From assembly GCF_002209535.1 (NCBI RefSeq), contig NZ_NJIG01000014.1:1-64000 (forward strand): a stretch of 64,000 nucleotides of DNA. Direction: 5' to 3'. The stretch is from Achromobacter marplatensis. GTDB taxonomy: Bacteria > Pseudomonadota > Gammaproteobacteria > Burkholderiales > Burkholderiaceae_B. The notes under the pieces were generated by a model that ran no database searches, was not told the DNA's origin, and saw only the letters and a program-made list of their open reading frames with translations. The position numbers were made by a program, and so were the translations under genes. Of this stretch, positions 35,670 through 45,033 are shown in pieces; within the stretch, counting starts at the first letter, position 1, and each line of letters opens with the position of its first letter.

Positions 35670-38375
35670 CTATGCTGCGAATTCTAAAGCCTTGGATACG
35701 ATTTCCTGCACGTTGCGCGACAGGCCCTCATGCGAACGCACGCGTTGCAGGGCGGCCTGCATGGGCGTGCGCAGGGCCGGCACGAAGCGCGACCAGTTGT
35801 CCAGCGCGCGAGCCAGGCGTGCCGCGATTTCCGGATTCAGCGCGTCAAGCGCCAGCACCTGCTCGGCCCAGAAGGCGTAACCCGTGCCGTCCGGATGGTG
35901 CATGCCGCGCGCGTTGTTCAGGCAGAACTGGAAAATCAGCGCGCGTGCCCGGTTCGGGGTGCGTAAGGTGAACGCCGGATGCGTCATCAGCTCGCGCGCG
36001 GTCTGCACCGTCGTGGAGCGGGCGGCGGCCTGCAACGCGAACCACTTGTCCACCACCAGCGGGTTGTCGCGCCACTTGTCGTAGAACGCGGCCAGCGCTT
36101 CCTGCGGGAAATCGCCCTGGCCGTAATTGATCAGGGCGGACAGCGCGGCCATGCTGTCGGTCATGTTGCCTGCGCGGTCGTACTGCTGTTCCGCCAGGCG
36201 CTGGGCGTCATGCTCGCCCGCGGCCAGCAGATGGCTCAGGGCCAGGTTCTTCAGCGCGCGCATGCCGGCAGGAACCGGGGCCGGGCTGTACTCGCCTGGC
36301 GTCTGGTTCTGCTCGAAGGCCTGACGGAATTCGGCGGCAAGCTGGCGGCCGAGTTCGGCGCGCAGGAAGTCGCGCGCCACGGCCAGCGCGGGCGGATCCA
36401 CGGCCTGCATGCGCTCGGCCAAGGTCTTTTCCGAGGGCAGCGCCAGCGCCCGAGCGCGGTAGGCGGCGTCAATCGCCGGGTCCGTCAGCTGGGCGCGCCA
36501 TGCCTCGATGAAGGCGGCGTCGGCGTGCAGCGTGCGGCCCGCCTGGCGGGCTTCGGCCAACGCCAGGATCTGGCGCGTGGCCAGTTCCTGGCCGGCTTCC
36601 CAGCGGGCGAACGGGTTGCTGTCGTGCGCGGACAGCAGGGCCAGCTCTTCGTCGGTCCAGTCGTAGTCCACGATGACAGGGGCCGAGAAATCGCGCAGCA
36701 GCGAAGGCACGGGCCGTTCGGCGATGTCGTCAAACACCCATTGCTGGGTTTGCGTGGTCAGTTCCAGCAAGGCCGTGTCACGGGTAGCGCCGTCGTGGCG
36801 CAAGGGCAGGGGGCTGCCGTCGCGGCTCAGCAGGCCAATCGCGAACGGAATATGGTAGGGCGCCTTGACGTAGTCGGCGCCGGCCTTCTTTTCGACGCCC
36901 ACCGGCTGGCAGTCCTGGGTCAGCGTGACCGTGCAGCGGCGCGTGACGGCGTCGTGCTCCAGCTTGACGGCAACGCGCGGCGTACCCGCCTGGCGATACC
37001 AGCGGCGGAACACCGACAGGTCGCGGCCCGGGTGCTGGCGCACGTAGACCGATTCCATGGCGGCGACGAAGTCATCGCAGGTCACGGCCTGGCCGTCGTG
37101 ACGGCGGAAGTATTCGTCCATGCCGGCGCGGAAACCTTCTTCGCCCAGCAAGGTGTGCTGCATGCGGATGACTTCGGCGCCTTTCTCGTACACGGTGGCC
37201 GTGTAGAAGTTGCCGATTTCCTGGTAGCTCTCGGGGCGGATGGGGTGGGCCATCGGGCCGGCGTCTTCCGGGAACTGGGCGGCGCGCAGCGCCACCACGT
37301 CGTCGATGCGCTTGACCGCGCGCGCGCTGGCGGCCGCCGTCGCGTCCATGCCGTGCGCCATCATGTCGGCGCTGAATTCCTGGTCGCGGAAGACCGTCAG
37401 GCCTTCCTTCAGGCTCAGCTGGAACCAGTCGCGGCACGTCACGCGGTTGCCGGTCCAGTTGTGGAAGTACTCGTGCCCGATGACGGACTCGATGCCTTCA
37501 TAGTTGGCGTCCGTAGCGGTGTCGGCGTCGGCCAGCACGTAGGCGGCGTTGAAGATGTTCAGGCCCTTGTTCTCCATCGCGCCCATATTGAAGTCATGGA
37601 CGGCGACGATCATGAAGCGGTCCAGATCCAATTCCAGGCCGAAGCGGGTTTCGTCCCAGCGCAGCGCGCGCACCAGCGAATCCAGCGCCCATTCCGTCTT
37701 GGTTTCCGACCCCGGATCGCTGTAGACCTGCAGCAGCACGTCGCGGCCGCTGGCTGTCTTGATCGTGGTCTCGCGGTGCGTCAGGTTGCCGGCCACCAGC
37801 GCGAACAGGTAGCAGGGCTTGGGGAACGGGTCTTCCCATTCGACCTCGTTGCGGCCGTCCGGCAGCTGGCGCGACGCCATCAGGTTGCCGTTGGACAGCA
37901 GCACCGGGTACTGCGGCGCCGCGCGCAGCGTCACGCGATAGCGGGACATGACGTCGGGGCGGTCGGCGAACCACGTGATGCGGCGAAAGCCCTCGGCTTC
38001 GCACTGCGTGAAGAAATTCCCGCCCGATACATACAGGCCCATCAGCGTGGAGTTGGCAGACGGCTTGCAGCGGCTGACGATCTCGACCGTGGCGTCGGCC
38101 GGCAGGCCGTAGATCGCCAGGCTGTGTTCCGACAGGTGATACCCGTCGGCGGCCAGCGGCGCTCCGTTGACGCCTACCGATACGAGTTCCAGGTCCTCTC
38201 CATCCAGGATCAAGGCCGCGTCGGCGCTGGCGCCGGGCTTGCGCTGCACCTGCATGGTGCAACGCACTTCGGTGGCGTCGGGCGCCAGATCGAAGGCCAG
38301 GGCGACTTCAGGAATGTCGTAGGGGTAGGGCTGGTAGTCCTTGCGATAAACGGTAATGGGCGTGTCGGTGCGCAT
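35670..38375 (-). CDS. pepN: Aminopeptidase N (M1 metallopeptidase)
   Basis: The 901-residue M1-family zinc aminopeptidase removes N-terminal residues from peptides in the cytoplasm. It has the substrate-anchoring [12 protein letters not shown], the zinc site HEYFH (H301, E302, H305) with the third ligand in [12 protein letters not shown], followed by the helical C-terminal domain. Length matches E. coli PepN. The start [19 protein letters not shown] is usual for proteobacterial PepN. It is divergent from the DUF4136 gene across 148 bases. Confidence 0.97.
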   Translation of the reverse strand: MRTDTPITVYRKDYQPYPYDIPEVALAFDLAPDATEVRCTMQVQRKPGASADAALILDGEDLELVSVGVNGAPLAADGYHLSEHSLAIYGLPADATVEIVSRCKPSANSTLMGLYVSGGNFFTQCEAEGFRRITWFADRPDVMSRYRVTLRAAPQYPVLLSNGNLMASRQLPDGRNEVEWEDPFPKPCYLFALVAGNLTHRETTIKTASGRDVLLQVYSDPGSETKTEWALDSLVRALRWDETRFGLELDLDRFMIVAVHDFNMGAMENKGLNIFNAAYVLADADTATDANYEGIESVIGHEYFHNWTGNRVTCRDWFQLSLKEGLTVFRDQEFSADMMAHGMDATAAASARAVKRIDDVVALRAAQFPEDAGPMAHPIRPESYQEIGNFYTATVYEKGAEVIRMQHTLLGEEGFRAGMDEYFRRHDGQAVTCDDFVAAMESVYVRQHPGRDLSVFRRWYRQAGTPRVAVKLEHDAVTRRCTVTLTQDCQPVGVEKKAGADYVKAPYHIPFAIGLLSRDGSPLPLRHDGATRDTALLELTTQTQQWVFDDIAERPVPSLLRDFSAPVIVDYDWTDEELALLSAHDSNPFARWEAGQELATRQILALAEARQAGRTLHADAAFIEAWRAQLTDPAIDAAYRARALALPSEKTLAERMQAVDPPALAVARDFLRAELGRQLAAEFRQAFEQNQTPGEYSPAPVPAGMRALKNLALSHLLAAGEHDAQRLAEQQYDRAGNMTDSMAALSALINYGQGDFPQEALAAFYDKWRDNPLVVDKWFALQAAARSTTVQTARELMTHPAFTLRTPNRARALIFQFCLNNARGMHHPDGTGYAFWAEQVLALDALNPEIAARLARALDNWSRFVPALRTPMQAALQRVRSHEGLSRNVQEIVSKALEFAA

Positions 38376-38523
38376 GGAGTTGCAGTCCTGGTTGAACGAG
38401 GGTTCTATTGTAGTAGCTGGCGGCGAAGGCAGTCTGGCGCTTGCGGGCTAGGGCAAACTTTTTGCCGTAGGCCCTGTCAAAGCTCAGTATGATGGCGCCG
38501 TCGCGCGCTAGAGGAGTCGCAAA

Positions 38524-39162
38524 ATGTCCAGATTGTCCATGTTCAGTGTAGGCCGTTGGGCCGGGTTATTGGCCGTTGCGGGGGTGCTGGCATTGACGGG
38601 ATGTGCGGCGCCTTCCGTGTCGGCCCGGGTGACATCATTCCAGCAGTGGCCGACCGGCGTTGAAGGGCAAAGTTATCAGTTTGTCGTGGCGGATCCCAAC
38701 CAGGCTAATAATCTGGAATACCAGTCCTATCAGGACATGGTGCGCGCAGGGATCGGTGCGACCGGGCTGGTCGAGGCCCAACCGGGAACCAAGGCCCGAT
38801 TCGATATTTCGTTCACCTATGGCACGAGCCAGACGCAGATCATGGTGCGGCGCCCGTACGACCCGTACTTCTATGGCGGCTATGGCTACGGGGGCTACTA
38901 CGGCCCGCGCCCGTGGGGGCCTGGCTACGGTTACTGGGGCCCCGACTGGGTCGATGTGCCCATGGCCGTTCAGCGCAATACGCTCAGCTTGAAGATCCGC
39001 GATACGCAGCGCAATGGCGCCGAGGTATATCGGTCCACCGCCTTCATACTGAGCCAGGGCGATGATTTCGTGCGCACCATGCCGTATCTGGTCCGTGCAA
39101 TATTTGACAATTTTCCCGGAAATAATGGGGCGGAACGCGAAATCGAATTCCCGCTACGCTGA
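38524..39162 (+). CDS. DUF4136 family lipoprotein
   Basis: This 212-residue exported protein has a signal helix and lipobox LTGC (Cys about residue 28). The DUF4136 domain follows (QYQSYQDMVRAGIGATGL-like region, ARFDISFTYGTSQTQIMV). It is interrupted near residues 112-140 by a Gly/Tyr/Pro-rich segment (YFYGGYGYGGYYGPRP). DUF4136 proteins are cell-envelope lipoproteins of unknown function. GAGGAG lies upstream of the ATG. A strong hairpin shared with the convergent H-NS gene ends it. Confidence 0.85.
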   Translation: MSRLSMFSVGRWAGLLAVAGVLALTGCAAPSVSARVTSFQQWPTGVEGQSYQFVVADPNQANNLEYQSYQDMVRAGIGATGLVEAQPGTKARFDISFTYGTSQTQIMVRRPYDPYFYGGYGYGGYYGPRPWGPGYGYWGPDWVDVPMAVQRNTLSLKIRDTQRNGAEVYRSTAFILSQGDDFVRTMPYLVRAIFDNFPGNNGAEREIEFPLR

Positions 39163-39196
39163 GTCCGGACCGCCTTTCTGGCAGGTCGCTTAAATA

Positions 39197-39234
39197 AAAT
39201 CGGCGCACCATATTGGTGCGCCGATTTATTTCTT
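39197..39234. terminator. Terminator between DUF4136 and H-NS genes
   Basis: A 14-base perfect stem AAATCGGCGCACCA (39197-39210) pairs with TGGTGCGCCGATTT (39214-39227), followed by ATTTCTT. It can serve both convergent genes. Confidence 0.88.
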
Positions 39235-39249
39235 ACTGCCGAATAGGTT

Positions 39250-39633
39250 TTATTCTTTGATAAGAAAACTGTCGCGTGTAGCGCCAGTGGCTTCTTCTGC
39301 GGCGAGCCAACGCGGGGCTTTGCCGCGGCCGCTCCAGGTTTCACCGGTTTGGGGGTGACGATACTTCGGCGCAACGGCGCGCTTGGCGGCGGTGGCGGGG
39401 CGTCCAGCCGCGCCAGCCTTGCGTCGGCCGCCTGCGGCTGCACGCACGGGCTTGCCGGCGCCATAGGCGGCGACGATCTCTTCCGGCGTGATGTCGTATT
39501 CGCGCATGGACGTGATGATGGACGTGATCACGGGCTTGCGGCGCTTCGTTTGTAGGACTTCCGCCTTCTTTTGAAGCTTGTTGATTTCCTTTTCGATCTT
39601 TGCTTGCAGTGCTGCGTATGTTTCTCGGGCCAT
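39250..39633 (-). CDS. H-NS family DNA-binding protein (BpH3-like)
   Basis: This 127-residue nucleoid protein has an N-terminal coiled coil for oligomerisation (EKEINKLQKKAEVLQTKRRK), the YDITPEEIVAAYG linker motif, a basic Ala/Gly/Arg/Lys segment, and the C-terminal DNA-binding block YRHPQTGETWSGRGKAPRWL (20 residues). H-NS proteins bind AT-rich DNA and silence foreign genes. The C-terminal DSFLIKE ending and layout resemble Bordetella BpH3. It is transcribed away from the unusually AT-rich 39634-40320 region, which may contain autoregulatory sites. Confidence 0.92.
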   Translation of the reverse strand: MARETYAALQAKIEKEINKLQKKAEVLQTKRRKPVITSIITSMREYDITPEEIVAAYGAGKPVRAAAGGRRKAGAAGRPATAAKRAVAPKYRHPQTGETWSGRGKAPRWLAAEEATGATRDSFLIKE

Positions 39634-40468
39634 GGTTTATTCCTGATTATGGAACTGCTTTAATCGCCGGCGAAGTTATGTTTATTTGTTGTGCTTCGCA
39701 TAATACAGAAGTTGCGGCTTGACTTCTCTATTTTCGGACTAATTACTTTGTATCAAAAGGGCCGGAGAGCCTTTAGGCTTGCGGTTGTCCGCAGGAGACA
39801 AGTATTGGGAAGGATATTCTCAAATTTGGGACAACTTGAAACAAATGCCGCTTTGGTACGCTAGGCGGACGAATGCGAGGTTTTAGTGCCATCTTGGAGG
39901 TACTTTGTTTCATGTGGCGGGCAGATCGGGGCGAATTCCGGGCGCCGCGGGAACGGATCCAAGGCGATGCCGCTGATTTAAAGTCTGAGTTTGCCGTCGG
40001 CTTTCAAAGCCTTGAACTGATGCCAAATTCATCCCTTGGCAGCGGTTTTGACGCGCTGCCATGCATTTTGGCATTCCTGCTTAGTGAGAATGATATGGGT
40101 CTTAAACGAACCGAGCGCGTGCTCGGGTGACATTTTGTTCGTGCTTGTATGACGAGTTCCACACAATTGCCATCCTTGTACGCCAAGGCGCCGTGGGCGC
40201 GCCGCTGGCGCACGGGAAGCTGACAAAACTGTTATGTGACGGAACAATGCCCGATCGAAATTGCTTAACTTGATACTCAATATTGCGTCCCCATCTGATT
40301 CAGATGCGGATAATGTTTGGCCATTTTCCGCCCGCTGCCGGACCGCCCCCCGCAGGCTCTTTTGGCGTGGGGCGGGACGCCGGCCCCTGGTCGGCGTTAC
40401 GATACGGTCTTGAGCGTCAACGCAAGCGCGCGCGACCGTGCCGCGCCGGCGCCCCCTGAATAGAGCCT
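39634..40468. other. Long intergenic gap without a recognised gene
   Basis: These 835 bases separate the H-NS and tldD genes. The first 700 are clearly poorer in G+C than the rest of the window. Short open frames exist on both strands (for instance plus 39873-40130 and minus 40029-40280), but none has family-like features, a convincing ribosome site or a codon pattern like its neighbours. No tRNA-like fold or repeat was seen. The left end must contain the H-NS promoter and the right end that of tldD. The rest may be a decayed gene or an unrecognised RNA. Confidence 0.6.
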
Positions 40469-41929
40469 ATGAAAATCATTGATCCCGCTATTGCATCCCT
40501 TGCCACCGCCAAATCGCTGCTGCTGGACCCCTGGGGCCTGACTGAAGCGGACATGGCGCGCGCGCTGGGTGAAATCTTCACCCACAAGGTCGATTACGCC
40601 GACCTGTACTTCCAGTACACGCGCAGCGAGGGGTGGAGCCTGGAAGAGGGCATCGTCAAGACCGGCAGCTTCTCGATCAGCCAGGGCGTGGGCGTGCGCG
40701 CCGTCAGCGGCGAGAAGACCGCTTTCGCCTATTCCGATTCGCTGTCGGCGGACGCCTTGCTGTCGTCGGCGCATGCCGTGCGCGGCATTGCGCGCCGCGG
40801 TGCCGGCAAGGTCAAGGTGGCCGCGCAGGTCGAGGCCGAGATGGGCCGCAGCCTGTACGCGGACATCGACCCCGTCGCAACGTTGAGCGCTCCTGAAAAG
40901 GTCGCGTTGCTCGAACGCATCGAACGCATGGCGCGTGCACGCGATCCCCACGTCATCCAGGTGATGGCAGGGCTGGGCGCCGAATACGACGTGGTGCTGG
41001 TCGCGGGCAGCGATGGCCGCCTGGCCGCCGACGTGCGTCCGCTGGTGCGCCTGTCGCTCAGCGTGATCGCCGAACGCAACGGCCGCCGCGAAATGGGCCA
41101 TGCGGGTGGCGGCGGACGCCTGGGCCTGGCGTATTTCACCGACGAAATGCTGCAAAGCTACGTCGAGCGCGCCGTGCACGAAGCCATGGTGAACCTGGAA
41201 GCGCGTCCTGCGCCGGCGGGCGAGATGACGGTGGTGCTGGGTTCCGGCTGGCCGGGCATCCTGCTGCACGAAGCCGTGGGCCACGGTCTGGAAGGCGACT
41301 TCAACCGCAAGGGTTCCAGCGTGTTCTCGGGCCGCATCGGCGAACGCGTCGCCTCCAAGGGCGTGACTGTGGTGGACGACGGCACGCTGCCGGACCGCCG
41401 CGGCTCGCTGAACATCGACGATGAAGGCAACGCCACCCAGCGCAACGTGCTGATCGAAGACGGCATCCTGCGCGGCTACATGCAAGACACGCTGAACGCC
41501 CGCCTGATGAAGACGGCTGCGACCGGCAACGGCCGCCGCGAGTCCTTCGCGCATCTGCCCATGCCGCGCATGACCAATACCTACATGCTGGCCGGCGACA
41601 AGCCCGCCGAGGAAATCGTGTCGTCCGTCAAGCGCGGGCTGTACGCGGTGAACTTCGGCGGCGGCCAGGTCGACATCACCAGCGGCAAGTTCGTGTTCTC
41701 GGCCTCCGAGGCCTACATGATCGAAGACGGCAAGGTGACCTACCCGGTCAAGGGTGCCACCCTGATCGGCAATGGCCCCGACGCCATGACCCGCGTCACG
41801 ATGATCGGCAACGACCTGCAGCTGGATTCGGGCGTGGGCACTTGCGGCAAGGACGGCCAGAGCGTGCCGGTGGGCGTGGGCATGCCGACCGTGCGCATGG
41901 AAGGCCTGACGGTCGGTGGCACGGCGTAA
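40469..41929 (+). CDS. tldD: Metalloprotease TldD
   Basis: The 486-residue TldD subunit acts with TldE/PmbA as a zinc protease that processes small peptides (microcin B17 and CcdA in E. coli). The catalytic HEAVGH (267-272, HExxxH) is followed by [20 protein letters not shown] (20 residues). The C-terminal barrel includes [20 protein letters not shown] and [15 protein letters not shown]. TldE is not encoded in the window. Length and start are typical of the family. Confidence 0.96.
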   Translation: MKIIDPAIASLATAKSLLLDPWGLTEADMARALGEIFTHKVDYADLYFQYTRSEGWSLEEGIVKTGSFSISQGVGVRAVSGEKTAFAYSDSLSADALLSSAHAVRGIARRGAGKVKVAAQVEAEMGRSLYADIDPVATLSAPEKVALLERIERMARARDPHVIQVMAGLGAEYDVVLVAGSDGRLAADVRPLVRLSLSVIAERNGRREMGHAGGGGRLGLAYFTDEMLQSYVERAVHEAMVNLEARPAPAGEMTVVLGSGWPGILLHEAVGHGLEGDFNRKGSSVFSGRIGERVASKGVTVVDDGTLPDRRGSLNIDDEGNATQRNVLIEDGILRGYMQDTLNARLMKTAATGNGRRESFAHLPMPRMTNTYMLAGDKPAEEIVSSVKRGLYAVNFGGGQVDITSGKFVFSASEAYMIEDGKVTYPVKGATLIGNGPDAMTRVTMIGNDLQLDSGVGTCGKDGQSVPVGVGMPTVRMEGLTVGGTA

Positions 41930-42002
41930 GCGTCATGCCGGGCCGTCGCGTCCCCTAAAAACGATGTGACGGCCCGAAAAAACTGTGCTAGAGTCAATCC
42001 CC

Positions 42003-42086
42003 ATGAAATTCGCGTCCCCCGCCTTTTACTTTTATTTTTATGGTTTTCTGAAGCCGCTGGCGGAGGAAGGGACGCGCTCAATCTGA
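42003..42086 (+). CDS. Phe/Tyr leader peptide of the DAHP synthase attenuator
   Basis: This 27-codon reading frame is followed by an attenuator and the aromatic-pathway gene. Residues 8-13 are FYFYFY and residue 15 is another Phe, so eight codons in all specify Phe (positions 3, 8, 10, 12, 15) or Tyr (9, 11, 13). The control codons occupy 42024-42047. Such runs are the hallmark of leader peptides whose translation senses charged tRNA, as in pheA. AGAG about nine bases before the ATG is a weak Shine-Dalgarno; it overlaps the -10-like TAGAGT at 41989-41994, so either the promoter is farther upstream or the leader is nearly leaderless. Confidence 0.85.
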   Translation: MKFASPAFYFYFYGFLKPLAEEGTRSI

Positions 42087-42139
42087 AGTTTGGAAAGAAT
42101 CCCCCCAAAAAAGCCGCCAGCGAACTGGCGGCTTTTTTT
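42011..42139 (+). promoter_or_regulatory. Translational attenuator controlling DAHP synthase
   Basis: Four interacting segments can be drawn. Segment 1 (42011-42023) pairs with 42059-42063 and 42069-42076 over 13 base pairs with a five-base bulge. Segment 2 contains CGCTGGCGG (42055-42063), which is exactly complementary to segment 3, CCGCCAGCG (42114-42122). Segments 3 and 4 form the terminator at 42113-42132. A ribosome stalled on the Phe/Tyr codons (42024-42047) would cover segment 1 and free segment 2 to pair with segment 3, preventing termination; without stalling, 1:2 and 3:4 form. The mechanism is inferred from the pairing and family precedent. Confidence 0.85.
42107..42139 (+). terminator. 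Attenuator terminator upstream of DAHP synthase
   Basis: GCCGCCAG-CGAA-CTGGCGGC (42113-42132) is a perfect eight-base-pair stem with a stable tetraloop, preceded by A residues and followed by seven T residues. It lies between the leader peptide and the structural gene, 66 bases before the start codon. Confidence 0.95.
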
Positions 42140-42205
42140 GTGCCGCCGGAATCGGAAAGACCGATCGGAATGGATCCCGTTGGCGGGCAACCCAGGAGCA
42201 GTACC

Positions 42206-43279
42206 GTGTCACACAATACCGACGACCTTCGTATTCGAGAAATCAAGGAACTGAATCCGCCCGCGCATGTGATGCGCGAGTTCGCGTGCACGAAGGAGGC
42301 GTCCGATACCGTATTCGCCGCCCGCCAGGGCATGCACCGCATCCTGCACGGCATGGACGACCGCATGATCGTCGTGATCGGGCCGTGTTCGATCCATGAC
42401 ACGCGTGCCGCCATCGAATATGCGAAGCGCTTGAAGCCGGTGCGCGACCGCCTGAGCGCCGATCTGGAAATCGTGATGCGCGTGTACTTCGAAAAGCCGC
42501 GCACCACGGTGGGCTGGAAGGGCTTGATCAACGATCCGGACCTGGACGGCAGCTTCGACATCAACAAGGGCGTGCGCGTTGCCCGCGAACTGCTGCTGGA
42601 CATCAACAGCCTGGGGCTGCCGGCGGGTTGCGAGTTCTTGGACATGATTACGCCGCAATACATCGCGGATCTGGTCTCCTGGGGGGCGATCGGGGCACGG
42701 ACGACGGAAAGCCAGGTGCATCGCGAACTGGCCTCGGGCCTGTCGTGTCCGGTGGGGTTCAAGAACGGCACGGACGGCAATGTGAAGATCGCGGTGGACG
42801 CCATCAAGGCCGCATCGCAGCCGCACCATTTCCTGTCGGTGACCAAGGGCGGGCATTCGGCGATCGTGTCGACGGCCGGCAATGAGGACTGCCACGTCAT
42901 CCTGCGCGGCGGCAAGACGCCGAACTACGATGCCGCCAGCGTGGACGCGGCCTGCCAGGACGTGTCCAAGGCCGGCCTGGCGCAACGCATCATGGTGGAC
43001 GCCAGCCATGCCAACAGCAGCAAAGACCCCGAGAATCAGCCGCGGGTGATCGATGACGTGGCGCGTCAGATGGAAGCGGGCGACGCGCGCCTGGTCGGCG
43101 TGATGGTGGAAAGCCACCTGCTGGGCGGACGCCAGGACATGGTGCCGGGCAAGCCGCTGGTCTATGGCCAAAGCATCACCGACGGCTGCATCGATTGGGA
43201 CGCGTCGGTGGCCGTGCTGGAACGCCTGGCGCACGCGGTGCGCGAGCGCCGCCGGGTCGCGCTGACCTCCGGCAAGTAA
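42206..43279 (+). CDS. aroG: 3-deoxy-7-phosphoheptulonate (DAHP) synthase, class I
   Basis: This 357-residue class I DAHP synthase condenses phosphoenolpyruvate and erythrose-4-phosphate, the first step of the shikimate pathway. Landmarks are VVIGPCSIHDTRAAIEYAKR, MRVYFEKPRTTVGWKGLIND, GARTTESQVHRELASGLSCP and VDASHANSSKD. GTG 42206 is chosen because GGAG lies nine bases upstream and it lies beyond the attenuator terminator; upstream in-frame starts would be within the attenuator. The symbol aroG follows the common name; which aromatic acid feeds back on the enzyme cannot be read here. The Phe/Tyr leader indicates repression by those two. Confidence 0.95.
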   Translation: MSHNTDDLRIREIKELNPPAHVMREFACTKEASDTVFAARQGMHRILHGMDDRMIVVIGPCSIHDTRAAIEYAKRLKPVRDRLSADLEIVMRVYFEKPRTTVGWKGLINDPDLDGSFDINKGVRVARELLLDINSLGLPAGCEFLDMITPQYIADLVSWGAIGARTTESQVHRELASGLSCPVGFKNGTDGNVKIAVDAIKAASQPHHFLSVTKGGHSAIVSTAGNEDCHVILRGGKTPNYDAASVDAACQDVSKAGLAQRIMVDASHANSSKDPENQPRVIDDVARQMEAGDARLVGVMVESHLLGGRQDMVPGKPLVYGQSITDGCIDWDASVAVLERLAHAVRERRRVALTSGK

Positions 43280-43381
43280 TGCCGTGCGAGCGCCGTGTGC
43301 CGCCTGCCTGGGGCGGTGTGCGGCGCAGCATGCGCAGCGGCGTAGAATATTCTGATTACCGAACCCGAGAACACGCTGATC

Positions 43382-44791
43382 ATGAACGCTCCCTTGCACG
43401 CTGAAACGTTGCGCCGCCCGGTGCCGGCCGCCTGTCTGGATGCCTTGCGCGCGCGCTTTGGCGACCGCCTGTCCGAGTCCTCCGCCGTGCGTGAACACCA
43501 CGGCCGCGACGAGTCGCCGTATCCGCCGATGCTGCCGGACGCCGTCGTCTTCGCGCACACCACCGAGGAAGTGGCCGAGGTCGCCAAGCTGTGCAACGAG
43601 CATCGTGTTCCGCTGATTCCCTATGGCGCAGGTTCTTCGCTGGAAGGCCATGTGCTGGCGATCCAGGGCGGCATCAGCCTGGACCTGTCGCAGATGAACA
43701 AGGTGTTGGCGATCAACGCCGAAGACCTGACCGCTACCGTGCAGGCGGGTGTGCTGCGCAAGCAGTTGAACGAAGAGATCCGCAACACCGGCCTGTTCTT
43801 CCCGATCGACCCGGGCGCCGACGCCAGCCTGGGCGGCATGGCCGCCACGCGTGCCTCGGGCACCAATGCCGTGCGCTATGGCACGATGCGCGAAAACGTC
43901 ATGTCGTTGACGGTGGTGACCGCCGACGGCCGCATCGTCCGCACGGCGGGGCGTGCGCGCAAATCATCAGCCGGCTATGACCTCACGCGCATTTTCATCG
44001 GCAGCGAAGGCACGCTGGGCATCATTACCGAAGTGACGGTGCGCCTGTATCCGCAACCCGAAGCCGTATCGGCCGCGGTCTGCAATTTCCCCACGCTGGA
44101 CGATGCCGTCCAGAGCGTGATCGAGATCATCCAGATGGGCGTGCCGGTCGCGCGCGTCGAATTCATGGACGCGGCCAGCGTGCGCTCGGTCAACCAGTAC
44201 AGCAAGCTCACCTTGCGTGAAACGCCGCTGCTGGTGTTCGAGTTCCATGGCAGCCCGGCAGGCGTGCAGGAGCAGGCCGAAACGGTGCAGGCGATCACCG
44301 CCGAACACGGCGGCATGGACTTCGAATGGGCCGAACGCCCTGAAGACCGCAGCCGCCTCTGGACCGCCCGCCACAATGCCTACTTCGCCGGCCTGCAATT
44401 GCGGCCCGGCTGCCGCGCCAGCACCACGGACGTTTGCGTGCCGATCTCGCGGCTGGCCGACTGCGTGCGCGACACTGTCGAGGAACTGGACCGCGCAAGC
44501 TTCCCGTACACCATCGTCGGCCACGTCGGCGACGGCAACTTCCACGTGCTGATGCTGCTGGATGCCGAGAATCCGAAGGAATGGGAAGAGTCCGAAACGA
44601 TCAACCACAACCTGGTGCGCCGCGCGATCGCCGCGGACGGCACCTGCACCGGCGAACATGGCGTGGGCCTGCACAAGATGCAGTTCATGGCGGAAGAGCA
44701 CGGCGAAGACGCGCTGGACCTGATGCGCAGCCTGAAGCATGCGTTTGATCCGCACAACATCCTGAACCCGGGCAAGATCGTGTCCTGGTAA
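43382..44791 (+). CDS. FAD-linked 2-hydroxy-acid oxidase, D-lactate dehydrogenase (cytochrome)-like
   Basis: The 469-residue flavoprotein has an N-terminal FAD-binding domain (PYGAGSSLEGHVLAIQGGIS, LGGMAATRASGTNAVRYGTM) and a C-terminal substrate domain with VGHVGDGNFHVLMLLD and GEHGVGLHKMQFMAEEHG. It belongs to the D-lactate dehydrogenase (cytochrome)/GlcD superfamily and probably oxidises D-lactate or a related 2-hydroxy acid. TAGAATATTCTGATT upstream provides a plausible -10 region. It is monocistronic with a strong terminator. It is a distant paralogue of glcD at 48273. Confidence 0.88.
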   Translation: MNAPLHAETLRRPVPAACLDALRARFGDRLSESSAVREHHGRDESPYPPMLPDAVVFAHTTEEVAEVAKLCNEHRVPLIPYGAGSSLEGHVLAIQGGISLDLSQMNKVLAINAEDLTATVQAGVLRKQLNEEIRNTGLFFPIDPGADASLGGMAATRASGTNAVRYGTMRENVMSLTVVTADGRIVRTAGRARKSSAGYDLTRIFIGSEGTLGIITEVTVRLYPQPEAVSAAVCNFPTLDDAVQSVIEIIQMGVPVARVEFMDAASVRSVNQYSKLTLRETPLLVFEFHGSPAGVQEQAETVQAITAEHGGMDFEWAERPEDRSRLWTARHNAYFAGLQLRPGCRASTTDVCVPISRLADCVRDTVEELDRASFPYTIVGHVGDGNFHVLMLLDAENPKEWEESETINHNLVRRAIAADGTCTGEHGVGLHKMQFMAEEHGEDALDLMRSLKHAFDPHNILNPGKIVSW

Positions 44792-44827
44792 ACGCCGCGC
44801 GTCGACCGCGCAGCCCGCAAGACCCGA

Positions 44828-44857
44828 AGCCGACGGCACCGCCCGTCGGCTTTTTTT
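44828..44857 (+). terminator. Intrinsic terminator after the D-lactate dehydrogenase-like gene
   Basis: AGCCGACGG (44828-44836) pairs with CCGTCGGCT (44843-44851) around a six-base loop; a T-run follows. Confidence 0.93.
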
Positions 44858-44940
44858 GTTTGGGCCCGGGGGGAGGGGGCGGTGAATTTCCAGTGACACC
44901 TTTCATCAAATCCTTTACTCTATTTTTTCGTAGACAAATG

Positions 44941-44953
44941 TCCACATTGTGGA
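44941..44953. promoter_or_regulatory. Palindrome upstream of the Bug/cupin/SDR/IclR cluster
   Basis: TCCACA-T-TGTGGA is a perfect 6-1-6 palindrome located 80 bases before the Bug gene, in an AT-rich promoter-like region. IclR-family operators are often short palindromes near the promoter, and this cluster ends with an IclR gene. The link is inference. Confidence 0.4.
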
Positions 44954-45033
44954 TATTCCAATAAAGGTCTGCGGAAAAATCAAAGCGGGCGACGCCTCGA
45001 CAGAAGGCGCGCCCCGAAACCAAGGAGACAAGG

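Noticed and set aside
40029..40280. Minus-strand open frame of 83 codons in the hns-tldD gap
   Set aside because: There is no ribosome site or recognisable domain, and another plus-strand frame overlaps it. It could be a relic, but this cannot be supported.
41966..42205. N-terminal extension of DAHP synthase from upstream in-frame starts
   Set aside because: It would translate through the attenuator and terminator, and the additional residues are unlike the family. GTG 42206 has a proper ribosome site.
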